NCBI RefSeq assembly: GCF_004331435.1
Contig: NZ_SJKA01000023.1
Span: 1-64,000, forward strand
From: Kribbella sindirgiensis
Lineage (GTDB): Bacteria > Actinomycetota > Actinomycetes > Propionibacteriales > Kribbellaceae
DNA: 64,000 nt
Reading direction: 5' to 3'
Shown here: positions 16,324 through 24,888 of the stretch, piece after piece
Numbering within the stretch: the stretch's first letter is position 1
Layout: every line of letters begins with the position of its first letter
The notes under the pieces: model-generated
Told to the model about the DNA's origin: nothing
The model's input: the letters and a program-made list of their open reading frames with translations, nothing else
The model's database searches: none
Program-made: the position numbers and the translations under genes

Positions 16324-18137
16324 TGAGGCTCTGGTGGCAAGACCCGTTCCGGATGTTCCAGACCAACCTGCGCGAGATCGACGCCGGGCTCGACGTCGAG
16401 TCGGTGCTGGACTACCTCGAGGAGTTCGGCGCCGACACCTGGTTGCTGAGCGTCGGCGGGATCCTGTCGAACTACCCGACCGATCTGGAGTTCCAGACCC
16501 GCAACCCGTACCTGGCGGAGCGGCCGTCCGGTGACCTGGTCGGCGACGCGGTCAAGGCGGCGGCGCGGCGCGGGATCCGGGTGATGGGCCGGATGGACTT
16601 CTCCAAGATCGACCACCGGCGAGCGGAGGCGCATCCGGACTGGTGCTTCGTCGGACCGAGCGGGGCGCGGCAGGTCTACAACGGGCTGACGAGCGTGTGC
16701 CCGAGCGGCGACTACTACCAGGTGAAGCTGTTCGAGGTCCTGGACGAGGTGCTCGATCGCTATCCGCTGGACGGCTTCTTCTGCAACTGGATGTCGTTCA
16801 ACGAGGTCGACTACAGCCGCGTCTACCACGGGGTGTGCCACTGCGTGGCGTGCCAGGAGCGGTACGACGGTGCGCTGCCGGACGACCGTGACGCGCCGGG
16901 GTATGCGGACTGGCTACGGTTCTCGAAGGACGTGCTGGCCGATCTCACCGGGCGGATCCGGGATCACCTGGCGGCGCGACGTCCGGAGGCGCCGCTGGTC
17001 CTCGGCGATCAGGCGGACATCGTGTTCCACGAGGCGAACAACGCGGTCGGCCGGCGGCTGTGGCACCACCGGACCAGCGAGAGCGTGAGTGCCGCGAAGA
17101 CCTTCCGTCCCACGGTCCCGGTGCTGACCAATTCGGTGGGTTTCGTGGACATGCCGTACCGCATGGCCAGCGAGGATCCGCACCACTTCGCGCAGTACCT
17201 GGTGCAGGCGATCGCGCGCGGCGCCAACCCGTCGACGTACATCATGGGGACGCCGGCCACCACGCCGTACACCTGCCTGGAGGTTGCTGGGCAGCTGACG
17301 CGGTTCCATCGCGATCATGTCGATGTCTATCGGGAGCTGGTACCCGCCGCGCAGACGCTCCTGGTCAGACCAGTGCACTCGCGGGCCGAGTTCGAAGGTC
17401 TCTACCTGTCGCTCCTGCAGCGCCATGTGCCGTTCGACGTGCTGCCGGAAGAGCGGCTCGGCGAGGCAGACCTCAGCCGTTATCGAACGGTCGTGCTGCC
17501 GGATGTCGGACCAGTGGACCTAGGTGCTTACGCCGGCCGAGTTGTCGCCACCGGCACCTCAAGCGTGCTTCCGATCAGACAGCTGGCCCGGTACGAGACC
17601 GAAGCGGAGGTTCGCTCGCTGCACCTCGAGGGCGGCGTCCCGGTGTTCGGGACCTTCGACGTCTTCGAGGCGCCACCTGACGCGGAGGTCGCGGTGCGGG
17701 CGCTGTCGAGAGCGCCGTACGGTCCGCCGGAGAAGTGCCACGGGCATGTGCCGCTCGACCATCCCGGGATGGTGAAGCAGGGCAACGTGGTGCTGTTCCC
17801 GTGGACCATCGGGCGGGCCTACCGGGAGGTGGGGTTGAGCGTTCACCGCGATCTGTTCGCGGATCAGGTGGGCGGAGCGGTGGAGACGGACCTGCCGGAG
17901 CAGGTGGAGATCGTGGTGGGGCGGTCGGCGGCTGGGTACGTCGTCCATCTGCTGAACAGATCGGGGGATGCCGACCAGCGATTCGCTCCACCCGTCCGGA
18001 TCGGGCCGGCGCGGTTGCGGGTGCCGGACGGTGTCCGCGAGGTGCGCGCGCTGGTGGCGCAGGAACGCCTGCCGGTCGACGACGGGTGGGTGCAGGTGCC
18101 GGAGATCGAGTTGTTCGACGTACTCGTCTGTGTGTGA
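16323..18137 (+). CDS. Second GHL6-type putative glycoside hydrolase
   Basis: This 604-residue protein shares the plan of the first cluster hydrolase but is clearly divergent. MRLWWQDPFRMFQTNLREID starts the barrel, MDFSKIDHRRAEAHPDW matches the DPHAIHADAAAAHPEW region of its neighbour, and DGFFCNWMSFNEVDY (about 149-163) is the candidate active-site strand. It carries a cysteine cluster CHCVAC (about 171-176) that may bind a metal. A trimerisation-like domain follows at about 345-450. It has no signal peptide. Start and stop are tightly coupled to neighbours (TGATG overlap upstream). Two unlike GHL6 enzymes in one operon may cleave different linkages of one substrate. Confidence 0.76.
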   Translation: MRLWWQDPFRMFQTNLREIDAGLDVESVLDYLEEFGADTWLLSVGGILSNYPTDLEFQTRNPYLAERPSGDLVGDAVKAAARRGIRVMGRMDFSKIDHRRAEAHPDWCFVGPSGARQVYNGLTSVCPSGDYYQVKLFEVLDEVLDRYPLDGFFCNWMSFNEVDYSRVYHGVCHCVACQERYDGALPDDRDAPGYADWLRFSKDVLADLTGRIRDHLAARRPEAPLVLGDQADIVFHEANNAVGRRLWHHRTSESVSAAKTFRPTVPVLTNSVGFVDMPYRMASEDPHHFAQYLVQAIARGANPSTYIMGTPATTPYTCLEVAGQLTRFHRDHVDVYRELVPAAQTLLVRPVHSRAEFEGLYLSLLQRHVPFDVLPEERLGEADLSRYRTVVLPDVGPVDLGAYAGRVVATGTSSVLPIRQLARYETEAEVRSLHLEGGVPVFGTFDVFEAPPDAEVAVRALSRAPYGPPEKCHGHVPLDHPGMVKQGNVVLFPWTIGRAYREVGLSVHRDLFADQVGGAVETDLPEQVEIVVGRSAAGYVVHLLNRSGDADQRFAPPVRIGPARLRVPDGVREVRALVAQERLPVDDGWVQVPEIELFDVLVCV

Positions 18138-18147
18138 GGAGAACGAG

Positions 18148-19455
18148 ATGGATCGGCGAGGATTTCTCAAGGTGTCACTGGGCACGGGGCTCGCGGCGAC
18201 AGCGATCACAACGGTCGCCGGCTGCGGCGGGAGCGGCGGCGGATCGTCCGGCGGCGGCGACGAGGTCACACTGCGGTACGCATGGTGGGGCAACAGCATC
18301 CGCCAGCAGAACTACACCAAGGCCCTGAAGCAGTTCAGTACGGCGAACCCGTCGATCACGATCGAGCCGGAGTTCGCCGACTACACCGCCTTCCAGGAAC
18401 GGATGACGACGCAGATCGCGGCCCGCGACGTACCGGACATCTTCTGGATCGCGTCGCCGCAGGTGCTGACGTACCACAAGAGCAAGCTGTACCGGAAGCT
18501 CGACGACATCCCCACGCTGAAATGGGACGACTACAGCAAGGAAGATCTCGAGACCTTCAAGCTCGACGGGCAGCTGAACACGCTGCCGTTCGGCATCTTC
18601 ACCCCGGTGATCCGCTACAACGAGACCGTTGCCAAGGCCGACGGCGTGACCGTTCCGGCCGAGGGGCCGGGCTGGACCTGGGACAGTCTGGCAGAGCTCC
18701 TCGTTGCCTACAGCAAGAACAATCCCGGGAAGCGCAAGGGTACGCCGTACGCGCCCGACCACGACCTCACCTTCGAGGCGTGGTTGCGGCAGCGCGGTGA
18801 GCAGCTGTGGACGCAGGACGGTCAGGTCGGGTTCACGGTGGACGGCCTGGGGAGCTGGCTCGACTGGTGGGAGAAGCTCCGCAAGGCCGGTGGTGCGTTG
18901 TCGCTGAGCGAGCAGGAGGGGATGGGCCCGGACTGGGCTCAGGTGGGGAAGAAGGTCCTGGTGAACTTCGGCAACTCCAACCACATCATCGACGACGCGA
19001 AGATGTTCCCGCAGGAGAAGTTCCGGCTGCGGGCGGCGCCGATCGCGGCGGGCGCGCCGGCCGGGCACAAGTACCTGTACTTCCCGCGGATGGCGATCTA
19101 CCAGCGGATCGACGACGGCAACCTCGAGGCGGCCGGCAAGGTCCTTGACTACAACGTGAACAGCGCAGACATGCTCAAAACAGTCCGGCTGACCATGGGC
19201 GCGCCGACGAACCCGAAGGTCGCCGAGCAGGCCGCCGCCTTCGCGAGCCCGGACGAGAAGGAGATGCTCGCGATCGTCGCGAAGGAACGCGCGGCCGAGC
19301 GGAAACCGCGGTACGAGGCGCCGCCCGGGTCGAGCACCTGGCGGACCACGATGGCCCGGATCTGCGAGGAGATCGCGCTCGGCAAGACCGCGGTGCCGGC
19401 CGGCGCGAAGAAACTGGTCGACGAGATCGGCGCCGGGATCAAGCGGGCCGCATGA
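18148..19455 (+). CDS. Sugar ABC transporter substrate-binding lipoprotein
   Basis: The 435-residue protein begins with MDRRGFLKVSLGTGL, a Tat-like twin arginine, followed by a lipobox (VAGC at about 24-27) and a Gly/Ser linker. The remainder has the length and pattern of cluster-B extracellular solute-binding proteins (SBP_bac_1), for example the YAWWGNS start and LPFGIFTPVIRYNET. It would be anchored outside the membrane and capture an oligosaccharide. A GAGGAGAACGAG ribosome site precedes the ATG. The next gene overlaps by ATGA. The ligand is unknown. Confidence 0.9.
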   Translation: MDRRGFLKVSLGTGLAATAITTVAGCGGSGGGSSGGGDEVTLRYAWWGNSIRQQNYTKALKQFSTANPSITIEPEFADYTAFQERMTTQIAARDVPDIFWIASPQVLTYHKSKLYRKLDDIPTLKWDDYSKEDLETFKLDGQLNTLPFGIFTPVIRYNETVAKADGVTVPAEGPGWTWDSLAELLVAYSKNNPGKRKGTPYAPDHDLTFEAWLRQRGEQLWTQDGQVGFTVDGLGSWLDWWEKLRKAGGALSLSEQEGMGPDWAQVGKKVLVNFGNSNHIIDDAKMFPQEKFRLRAAPIAAGAPAGHKYLYFPRMAIYQRIDDGNLEAAGKVLDYNVNSADMLKTVRLTMGAPTNPKVAEQAAAFASPDEKEMLAIVAKERAAERKPRYEAPPGSSTWRTTMARICEEIALGKTAVPAGAKKLVDEIGAGIKRAA

Positions 19456-20351
19456 CGTCCCGCTCGCGGTTCCACCTCAACCGCCAGGGGCGGGCGGCGC
19501 ACGTCTTCCTGATCCCCTGGCAGTTGGGGTTCCTGCTCGTCACCGCAGTGCCGTTGCTGGCGTCGCTGTACCTGGCGTTCACGAACTACGACATCCTGAA
19601 CGCGCCGGAGTGGACCGGGCTGGAGAACTTCCAGCGGATGATCCACGACGACCAGTTCTGGGCGTCGGTCCGGGTGACCCTGATCTACGTCCTGGTGTCG
19701 GTGCCGCTGCAGCTGGCCTTCGCCTTGCTGCTCGCGCTGATCCTCGACCGCGGCCTGAAGGGACTCGCGTTCTACCGCAGCGCGTTCTACCTGCCGTCGC
19801 TGCTCGGATCGAGTGTGGCGATCGCGATCCTGTGGCGGGAGATCTTCGGTGACGACGGCCTGATCAACAAAGGCCTCGCGCTGGTCGGGATCCACGGCGA
19901 GAGCTGGTTGCAGAACCCGCGGACCGCGCTGGCGACGCTGATCGTGCTGAACGTGTGGACCTTCGGGTCGCCGATGGTGATCTTCCTGGCCGGTCTGCGG
20001 CAGATCCCGGACGAGCTGTACGAGGCGGCCCGCGTCGACGGCGCGGGGGTGATCAAGCAGTTTCGGCATGTGACGGTGCCGCTGCTCACGCCGATCATCT
20101 TCTTCAACCTGATCCTGCAGACGATCGGCGCGTTCCAGACCTTCACCCAGGCGCACATCGTCAGCGGCGGCACCGGCGGTCCGGCGAACTCGACGCTGTT
20201 CTACACGCTGTACGTGTACCAGCAGGGGTTCGTCGCCTTCGACATGGGCTACGCGTCCGCGCTCGCCTGGGTGCTGATGGTCGCGATCGCCGTGGTGACG
20301 GCGCTGCATTTCCTGGTCTCGAAGTACTGGGTCTTCTACGGCGACAACTAA
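19452..20351 (+). CDS. Sugar ABC transporter permease, MalF/UgpA type
   Basis: The 299-residue protein has six membrane segments, an N-terminal FLIPWQLGFLL segment, and the EAA loop ELYEAARVDGAGVIKQFRHV typical of carbohydrate importer permeases, which docks onto the ATPase. It starts inside the end of the binding-protein gene (ATGA) and is followed ten bases later by the second permease, giving one import complex. Confidence 0.92.
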   Translation: MTSRSRFHLNRQGRAAHVFLIPWQLGFLLVTAVPLLASLYLAFTNYDILNAPEWTGLENFQRMIHDDQFWASVRVTLIYVLVSVPLQLAFALLLALILDRGLKGLAFYRSAFYLPSLLGSSVAIAILWREIFGDDGLINKGLALVGIHGESWLQNPRTALATLIVLNVWTFGSPMVIFLAGLRQIPDELYEAARVDGAGVIKQFRHVTVPLLTPIIFFNLILQTIGAFQTFTQAHIVSGGTGGPANSTLFYTLYVYQQGFVAFDMGYASALAWVLMVAIAVVTALHFLVSKYWVFYGDN

Positions 20352-20361
20352 GGGACAGCTG

Positions 20362-21177
20362 ATGACACGTCTCAAGCATGCGGGTCTGCTGGTGTTCGTC
20401 GCGGTCATGATCTATCCGCTGGTGTGGATGGTGGTGAGCGCGTTCAAACCGCCCGAGCAGATCCTGACCGAGCCGGGCCTGATCCCCAAGGACCTGACGT
20501 TCGAGAACTTCAAGGAGGGCTGGCACGCGCTGAACCGGCCGTTCTCGGCGTTCTTCGTGAACTCGCTGGTGGTGACGCTCGCCTCGATCGCCGGCAACCT
20601 GTTCTCCTGCTCGCTGACGGCGTACGCGCTGGCCCGGTTGCAGTTCCGGATGCGGAGGACGTACTTCGCGATCACGCTCGCCTCGGTGATGCTGCCGTTC
20701 CACGTGCTCGTGATCCCGCAGTACATCTTCTTCTCGCAGCTCGGTCTGGTGAACACGTACTGGCCGTTGCTGATCCCGAAGTTCCTGGCCACCGACGCGT
20801 TCTTCGTCTTCCTGATGGTCCAGTTCATCCGGACGCTGCCGCGCGAGCTCGACCGGGCGGCCTGGATCGACGGCGCGGGCCCGTTCCTGACCTTCTGGTA
20901 CGTCGTGCTGCCGCTGATGCGGCCGGCGCTGGTGACGACCACGATCTTCACCTTCATCTGGACCTGGAACGACTTCTTCGTACCGCTGATCTACCTGACC
21001 AGGACCCGCGTGTTCACGGTGCCGGTGGCGCTGAACTCGATGGTCGACTCCGAGACCCAGAGCGGGGTGGGGATGCTGTTCGCGATGTCGTTGCTGTCGC
21101 TGATTCCTATCCTGATCTTCTTCGCCGTGGCCCAGAAGTACCTGATCCGCGGTATCGCGACGACGGGACTGAAGTGA
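20362..21177 (+). CDS. Sugar ABC transporter permease, MalG/UgpE type
   Basis: The 271-residue protein has six membrane segments and the EAA loop PRELDRAAWIDGAGPFLTF near residue 175. The ending RGIATTGLK is typical of the MalG/UgpE family. It pairs with the upstream permease and binding protein. No ATP-binding subunit is encoded in the cluster, so a shared MsiK-like ATPase encoded elsewhere is needed, as is known for actinomycete sugar importers. The stop overlaps the start of the dehydrogenase gene (TGATG). Confidence 0.92.
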   Translation: MTRLKHAGLLVFVAVMIYPLVWMVVSAFKPPEQILTEPGLIPKDLTFENFKEGWHALNRPFSAFFVNSLVVTLASIAGNLFSCSLTAYALARLQFRMRRTYFAITLASVMLPFHVLVIPQYIFFSQLGLVNTYWPLLIPKFLATDAFFVFLMVQFIRTLPRELDRAAWIDGAGPFLTFWYVVLPLMRPALVTTTIFTFIWTWNDFFVPLIYLTRTRVFTVPVALNSMVDSETQSGVGMLFAMSLLSLIPILIFFAVAQKYLIRGIATTGLK

Positions 21178-22091
21178 TGATCGTTGTAGTGGGCAAGGAA
21201 TCGCCGGCGTACGTCGAGGCGGCCGGGGAGGTGCCGGTGCGCTTCGTCGACACGCTGGCCGACGCGTCGGACGTGTTCGGGGAGATGGAGGCGGTGATCG
21301 GTCGCGTGCCGCCTGACGTGCTGGTCAGGGCGCCGCGGCTGCGCTGGGTGCACAGTCCCTCGGCCGGGGTCGACGCCGACCTCACGCCGGAGATGCTCGC
21401 GTCGCCGGTCGTCCTCACCTCGAGCGCCGGCAACGGCGGGATCTCGCTCGCCGAGCACTCGATCCTCTTGATGCTGATGCTCAGCCGCGACGTACCGCGG
21501 TGGATGCGCGCGCAGGCCGAGCGCCGCTGGGACCATTACCGCCACGGCGAGCTGGCCGGCCGGACCGTGGGCATCTACGGTCTCGGCAACTCCGGCCTCG
21601 ACCTCGCCGCGAAGGCGAAAGCGTTCCACATGCGAGTTCTCGGCGTACGGCGGCGTCCTGGGCAGCCGTCGCCGAACGTCGACGAGCTGTGCGATCTCGA
21701 CCGGTTGCTCGCGGAGTCGGACTTCGTCGTGGTGACGGCGCCGCGGACGCCCTCGACACTCGGGGTTTTCGGGCGGGACGCGTTCGCGCGGATGCGGCCG
21801 ACGGCGTACTTCATCTGCATCTCGCGCGGCGGGATCGCCGACGACGAGGCGCTGCTGGAGGCGTTGCGGACCGGGCAGATCGCGGGCGCCGGCCTGGACG
21901 CGCACGGCGTGGAGCCGCTGCCGCCGGACAGCCCGTTCTGGTCGCTGCCGAACGTCGTCGTCACGCCGCACAACGGCGCCACCAGCGACGGCACCGTCCG
22001 GCGGCACCAGGAGATCGTCGCGGACAACATCCGCCGCTTCACCGGCGGCGAGCCGTTGCGGAACGTGGTGGACAAGGCCGCCGGTTACTAG
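21177..22091 (+). CDS. D-2-hydroxyacid dehydrogenase (glyoxylate/hydroxypyruvate reductase-like)
   Basis: The 304-residue protein has an NAD(P)-binding motif GIYGLGNSGLDLAAKAKAF (about 134-152), the catalytic arginine in CISRGGIADDEALLEAL, the glutamate in AHGVEPLPPDSPFW and the histidine in VVVTPHNGA. These are the signature residues of the D-isomer-specific 2-hydroxyacid dehydrogenases. In this cluster the probable reaction is hydroxypyruvate or glyoxylate reduction, or the reverse oxidation of D-glycerate. The ATG at 21177 overlaps the permease stop by one base. Substrate assignment is inferred from neighbours. Confidence 0.85.
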   Translation: MIVVVGKESPAYVEAAGEVPVRFVDTLADASDVFGEMEAVIGRVPPDVLVRAPRLRWVHSPSAGVDADLTPEMLASPVVLTSSAGNGGISLAEHSILLMLMLSRDVPRWMRAQAERRWDHYRHGELAGRTVGIYGLGNSGLDLAAKAKAFHMRVLGVRRRPGQPSPNVDELCDLDRLLAESDFVVVTAPRTPSTLGVFGRDAFARMRPTAYFICISRGGIADDEALLEALRTGQIAGAGLDAHGVEPLPPDSPFWSLPNVVVTPHNGATSDGTVRRHQEIVADNIRRFTGGEPLRNVVDKAAGY

Positions 22092-22133
22092 GCCAGTACA
22101 CTTGCCAGACCAGTTTGTTGTGGAGGGGGTGCT

Positions 22134-22799
22134 GTGCGTACCGAAGCGCGTCTCGAGCTCGGGCCGTCCTCGCTGACCGACGCGCTCTACGAGTCGATCC
22201 GCAAACGGATCGTGAACGGCGAGATCCCGCAGGGCGAGAAACTCACCGAGGTCCGGCTCGCGACGGAGTACAACGTCGCCCGGCCGACCGCGAAGGCGGC
22301 CCTCGAGCGGCTGACGGCGCTCGGCCTGTTGCGGCGTACCGCGCACAAGACCGCGGTCGTCCCGGTGCTCGACGAGGCCGAGATCCGGGACCTGTTCTTC
22401 AGCCGGATCACGATCGAGAAGGCGGCGGTCTCCACGCTGGCCGCGACCGGTCAGGTGCCGGCCGAGGCCGCCCGGGCCCAGGTCGCGATCGAGTACGCCG
22501 CGCGCGACCGGCTGTTCGAGAACCAGGTCGAGGCGGACATCGCGTTCCACACGGCGCTGGTGGCCGCGGTCGGCAGCCGCCGCCTGACCCGGATGCACGA
22601 GCTGATCATCGGCGAGGTGCAGCTGACCATGGGCCAGTACCAGGCGCACCGCAAGGCCGCGCCGACTACGGTCGCCGAAGAGCACGCCGCGATCCTCACG
22701 TCGATCGAGGAAGGGGCCCCGGACGCCGCGGCCGAGCACCTGGCCTACCACCTCGAGCAGGCCCAGGGCCGCCTGCTCAGCACGCTGTCTGGGGATTGA
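22134..22799 (+). CDS. GntR-family regulator with FCD domain
   Basis: The 221-residue protein has a GntR winged helix (about 15-80: ALYESIRKRIVNGEIPQGEK and EVRLATEYNVARPTAKAALE) and an all-helical FCD effector domain (about 90-215) with metal-binding histidines in DIAFHTALVAAVG and EEHAAIL. FadR-type regulators respond to organic acids or sugar acids, which suits a glycerate/hydroxypyruvate cluster. It starts at GTG after GTGGAGGGGG, 42 bases behind the dehydrogenase, and is probably the local repressor. A candidate site lies in the divergent promoter at 13365-13375. Confidence 0.88.
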   Translation: MRTEARLELGPSSLTDALYESIRKRIVNGEIPQGEKLTEVRLATEYNVARPTAKAALERLTALGLLRRTAHKTAVVPVLDEAEIRDLFFSRITIEKAAVSTLAATGQVPAEAARAQVAIEYAARDRLFENQVEADIAFHTALVAAVGSRRLTRMHELIIGEVQLTMGQYQAHRKAAPTTVAEEHAAILTSIEEGAPDAAAEHLAYHLEQAQGRLLSTLSGD

Positions 22800-22887
22800 C
22801 GAAACCGGTCCTGCTTGGGAGGGTCGGGGAGAACGGGCGAGTCTGGGGGAGGGCCGGCCGCCCGTCGGGGGTCAGACGCTTTCTGGG

Positions 22888-22995
22888 GTGAGGTTCTCGC
22901 GCTGCGCTCGACGGCGACGACCGGTCTGCGCGGTGTGCGTCGTGTTCCGTGGACGCGCGCTGCTCTGTGACAGGCGGCAGTGGTTCGGGGAGTGA
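22888..22995 (+). CDS. Possible 35-residue Cys/Arg-rich leader peptide
   Basis: A small frame opens with GTG after CTGGGG and stops three bases before the GTG start of the flavoprotein gene. It encodes a basic peptide with five cysteines (RC, VC, VC and LLC among them) and tandem arginines. Its position and composition would suit a translational leader, but such small frames also arise by chance in GC-rich DNA. I treat it as a candidate only. Confidence 0.2.
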   Translation: MRFSRCARRRRPVCAVCVVFRGRALLCDRRQWFGE

Positions 22996-22998
22996 ACA

Positions 22999-24357
22999 GT
23001 GATCGACGATTTGAGAGAACGCACGCGCGGACAGGTCTTCACGGCCGGCGACGAGGGGTACGACCAGGCGCGCCGGGTCAACAACGCGATGCACGACAAG
23101 CGGCCACAGGTGATCGTCCGGTGCGAGAACGCCGGTGACGTGATGGCCGCGATCGACTACGCGCGGACGAACGAGCTCGAGCTCGCGGTCCGCGGCGGCG
23201 GGCACAGTGTGCCGGGGTTCGGCACGGTCGACGACGGTCTCGTCATCGATCTGAGCGGGATGCGGAACGTCCGGGTCGACCCGGTGAACCGGACCGCGCG
23301 GGCCGGCGGCGGCGCGACGTGGGGCGACTTCAACGCGGCCACGCACGCCTTCGGGCTGGCCACCACCGGCGGCATCATCTCGACCACCGGCGTCGGCGGG
23401 CTGACCCTCGGCGGCGGGATCGGGTACCTCGACCGGGGCCTCGGGCTGTCGTGCGACAACCTCGTCTCGGCCGACGTGGTGACGGCGGACGGGCAGTTCC
23501 TGATCGCGAGCGAGAAGGAGAACGAGGACCTGTTCTGGGCGTTGCGCGGCGGTGGCGGCAACTTCGGCGTGGTGACCGCGCTCGAGTTCCGGCTCGCGCC
23601 GGTGTCGACGATCTACGGCGGCCCGATGTTCTTCGAGATGTCCGACGCGGTCGCCGTCCTGTCGGGCTTCCGGGAGCTGATCAAGGACGCACCCGAGCAG
23701 CTCGGCGGGTTCCCGGCGTTCCAGATCGCGCCGCCGCTGCCGTTCATCCCGGAGAACCGGCACGGCGAGCCGTTCGCGGCGATCGTCGGCTGCTGGGCCG
23801 GCGACCTGGACGAGGGCGAGGCGCAGATCTCGAAGTTCCGCGAGTTCGCGCCGGTGATGGCCGAGCACGTCGGCCCGATGCCGTACCCGGCGCTGAACAG
23901 CGCCTTCGACGCGCTCGTGCCGCCCGGCCTGCAGCACTACTGGAAGGCGAACTTCGTCACCGAGCTGACCGACGAGGCGATCCAGGCGCACGTACGGCAC
24001 GCGCCCGGCCTGCCGTCGGTGAACTCGACCGTGCACATCTACCCGATCAACGGCGCCTGCCACCGGGTGACGGCCGACGCGACCGCGTTCGCCTACCGGG
24101 ACGCGAACTTCGCGACCGTGATCGCCGGCATGTGGCCGGACCCGGCCACCAACGAGGCCGGGATCGAGTGGGTGCGGTCGTACTACGACGACGTCGCGCC
24201 GCACTCCGAGGCCGGCGGGTACATCAACTTCATGGCCGACGACGACCAGGGCCGGATCCGGGACAACTACCGGCAGAACTACGACCGGCTGGCCGAGGTC
24301 AAGCGCAAGTACGATCCGAGCAACGTGTTCCATCTGAACCAGAACATCGCGCCGTAG
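22999..24357 (+). CDS. FAD-binding oxidoreductase, berberine-bridge-enzyme type
   Basis: The 452-residue protein has a PCMH-type FAD domain (about 30-205) with RGGGHSVPGFG, whose histidine is the usual site of covalent flavin attachment, and a GVGGLTLGGGIGYL loop. A BBE domain ends the protein (YDPSNVFHLNQNI). Relatives oxidise sugars, alkaloids or polyketide intermediates with oxygen. No second attachment cysteine is evident in the middle domain, so single covalent linkage is likely. It starts with GTG after GGGGAG. It stands alone with its own terminator and may not belong to the sugar cluster before it. Confidence 0.87.
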   Translation: MIDDLRERTRGQVFTAGDEGYDQARRVNNAMHDKRPQVIVRCENAGDVMAAIDYARTNELELAVRGGGHSVPGFGTVDDGLVIDLSGMRNVRVDPVNRTARAGGGATWGDFNAATHAFGLATTGGIISTTGVGGLTLGGGIGYLDRGLGLSCDNLVSADVVTADGQFLIASEKENEDLFWALRGGGGNFGVVTALEFRLAPVSTIYGGPMFFEMSDAVAVLSGFRELIKDAPEQLGGFPAFQIAPPLPFIPENRHGEPFAAIVGCWAGDLDEGEAQISKFREFAPVMAEHVGPMPYPALNSAFDALVPPGLQHYWKANFVTELTDEAIQAHVRHAPGLPSVNSTVHIYPINGACHRVTADATAFAYRDANFATVIAGMWPDPATNEAGIEWVRSYYDDVAPHSEAGGYINFMADDDQGRIRDNYRQNYDRLAEVKRKYDPSNVFHLNQNIAP

Positions 24358-24367
24358 AGCGTAGGGG

Positions 24368-24401
24368 AGTGCTGCCGGTACGTCGTCGTACCGGCAGCAC
24401 T
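24368..24401. terminator. Bidirectional hairpin terminator
   Basis: A perfect 15-bp inverted repeat (24368-24382 and 24387-24401, core GCTGCCGGTACG, loop TCGT) lies between the flavoprotein gene and the convergent small gene. There is no long U-run. Confidence 0.85.
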
Positions 24402-24408
24402 CTTGTGG

Positions 24409-24888
24409 CTACAACGTCAGCAGGCGCTGGAAGAACGCGCGATACCGCTGGAGCGCCGAGCGGAGGTCCTCGGTCGACGGTTCGCCGTTCGACCACTGCT
24501 GCTCGAGGTCCTGGTGCTGGCGGTCGAACCCGTCCGCCAGGTTCTTCAGCACGTCGTCGACGAGCTTGTCGGCCTCGCTGACGGCGTTCCGCGGATCATC
24601 CACGAACCCTTGCTGCACAACCTCCCAGCGCGCCCGGTAGTCCACAGCCGCATCCGCCGCCACCAACGGCTCATCCGCCGCACTCGGCTCACCGGCCGTC
24701 GCCCGGCCGTCCGTCGTACGGTCGTTCAGGTCGTTCAGGTCGTCGGTCGTACGGCCGTTCGGTTCGGCGGTCGTGCGGTCGTCGTCGAGGCCGCGGTTGC
24801 CGCGCAGCTCGGGGTCGGTCTCGAGGTCCTCGTTGTCCAGCGTGCGGTCGTCGTCGAGGGGGACGTCGCGACGGTCAGGCGTAGTCAT
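24409..24888 (-). CDS. Acidic cytosolic protein related to its upstream neighbour
   Basis: The 159-residue product has a low-complexity Asp/Thr/Arg-rich N-terminal half (repeats of DDRT, DLNDLND and RTTDGRAT) and a helical C-terminal half starting at YRARWEVVQQGFVDDPRNAV. That half matches the C-terminal domain of the protein encoded immediately upstream (YRAEWAEVQQSFVDRPAGAV), so the two are paralogous modules. The start ATG overlaps the upstream stop by four bases. Function is unknown; the family is common in actinobacteria as a two-gene unit. Confidence 0.75.
   Translation of the reverse strand: MTTPDRRDVPLDDDRTLDNEDLETDPELRGNRGLDDDRTTAEPNGRTTDDLNDLNDRTTDGRATAGEPSAADEPLVAADAAVDYRARWEVVQQGFVDDPRNAVSEADKLVDDVLKNLADGFDRQHQDLEQQWSNGEPSTEDLRSALQRYRAFFQRLLTL

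Noticed and set aside
19149..20408. Long minus-strand frame opposite the permease genes
   Set aside because: It is Arg/Gln/Asp/His-rich without any motif and antisense to clear membrane proteins.
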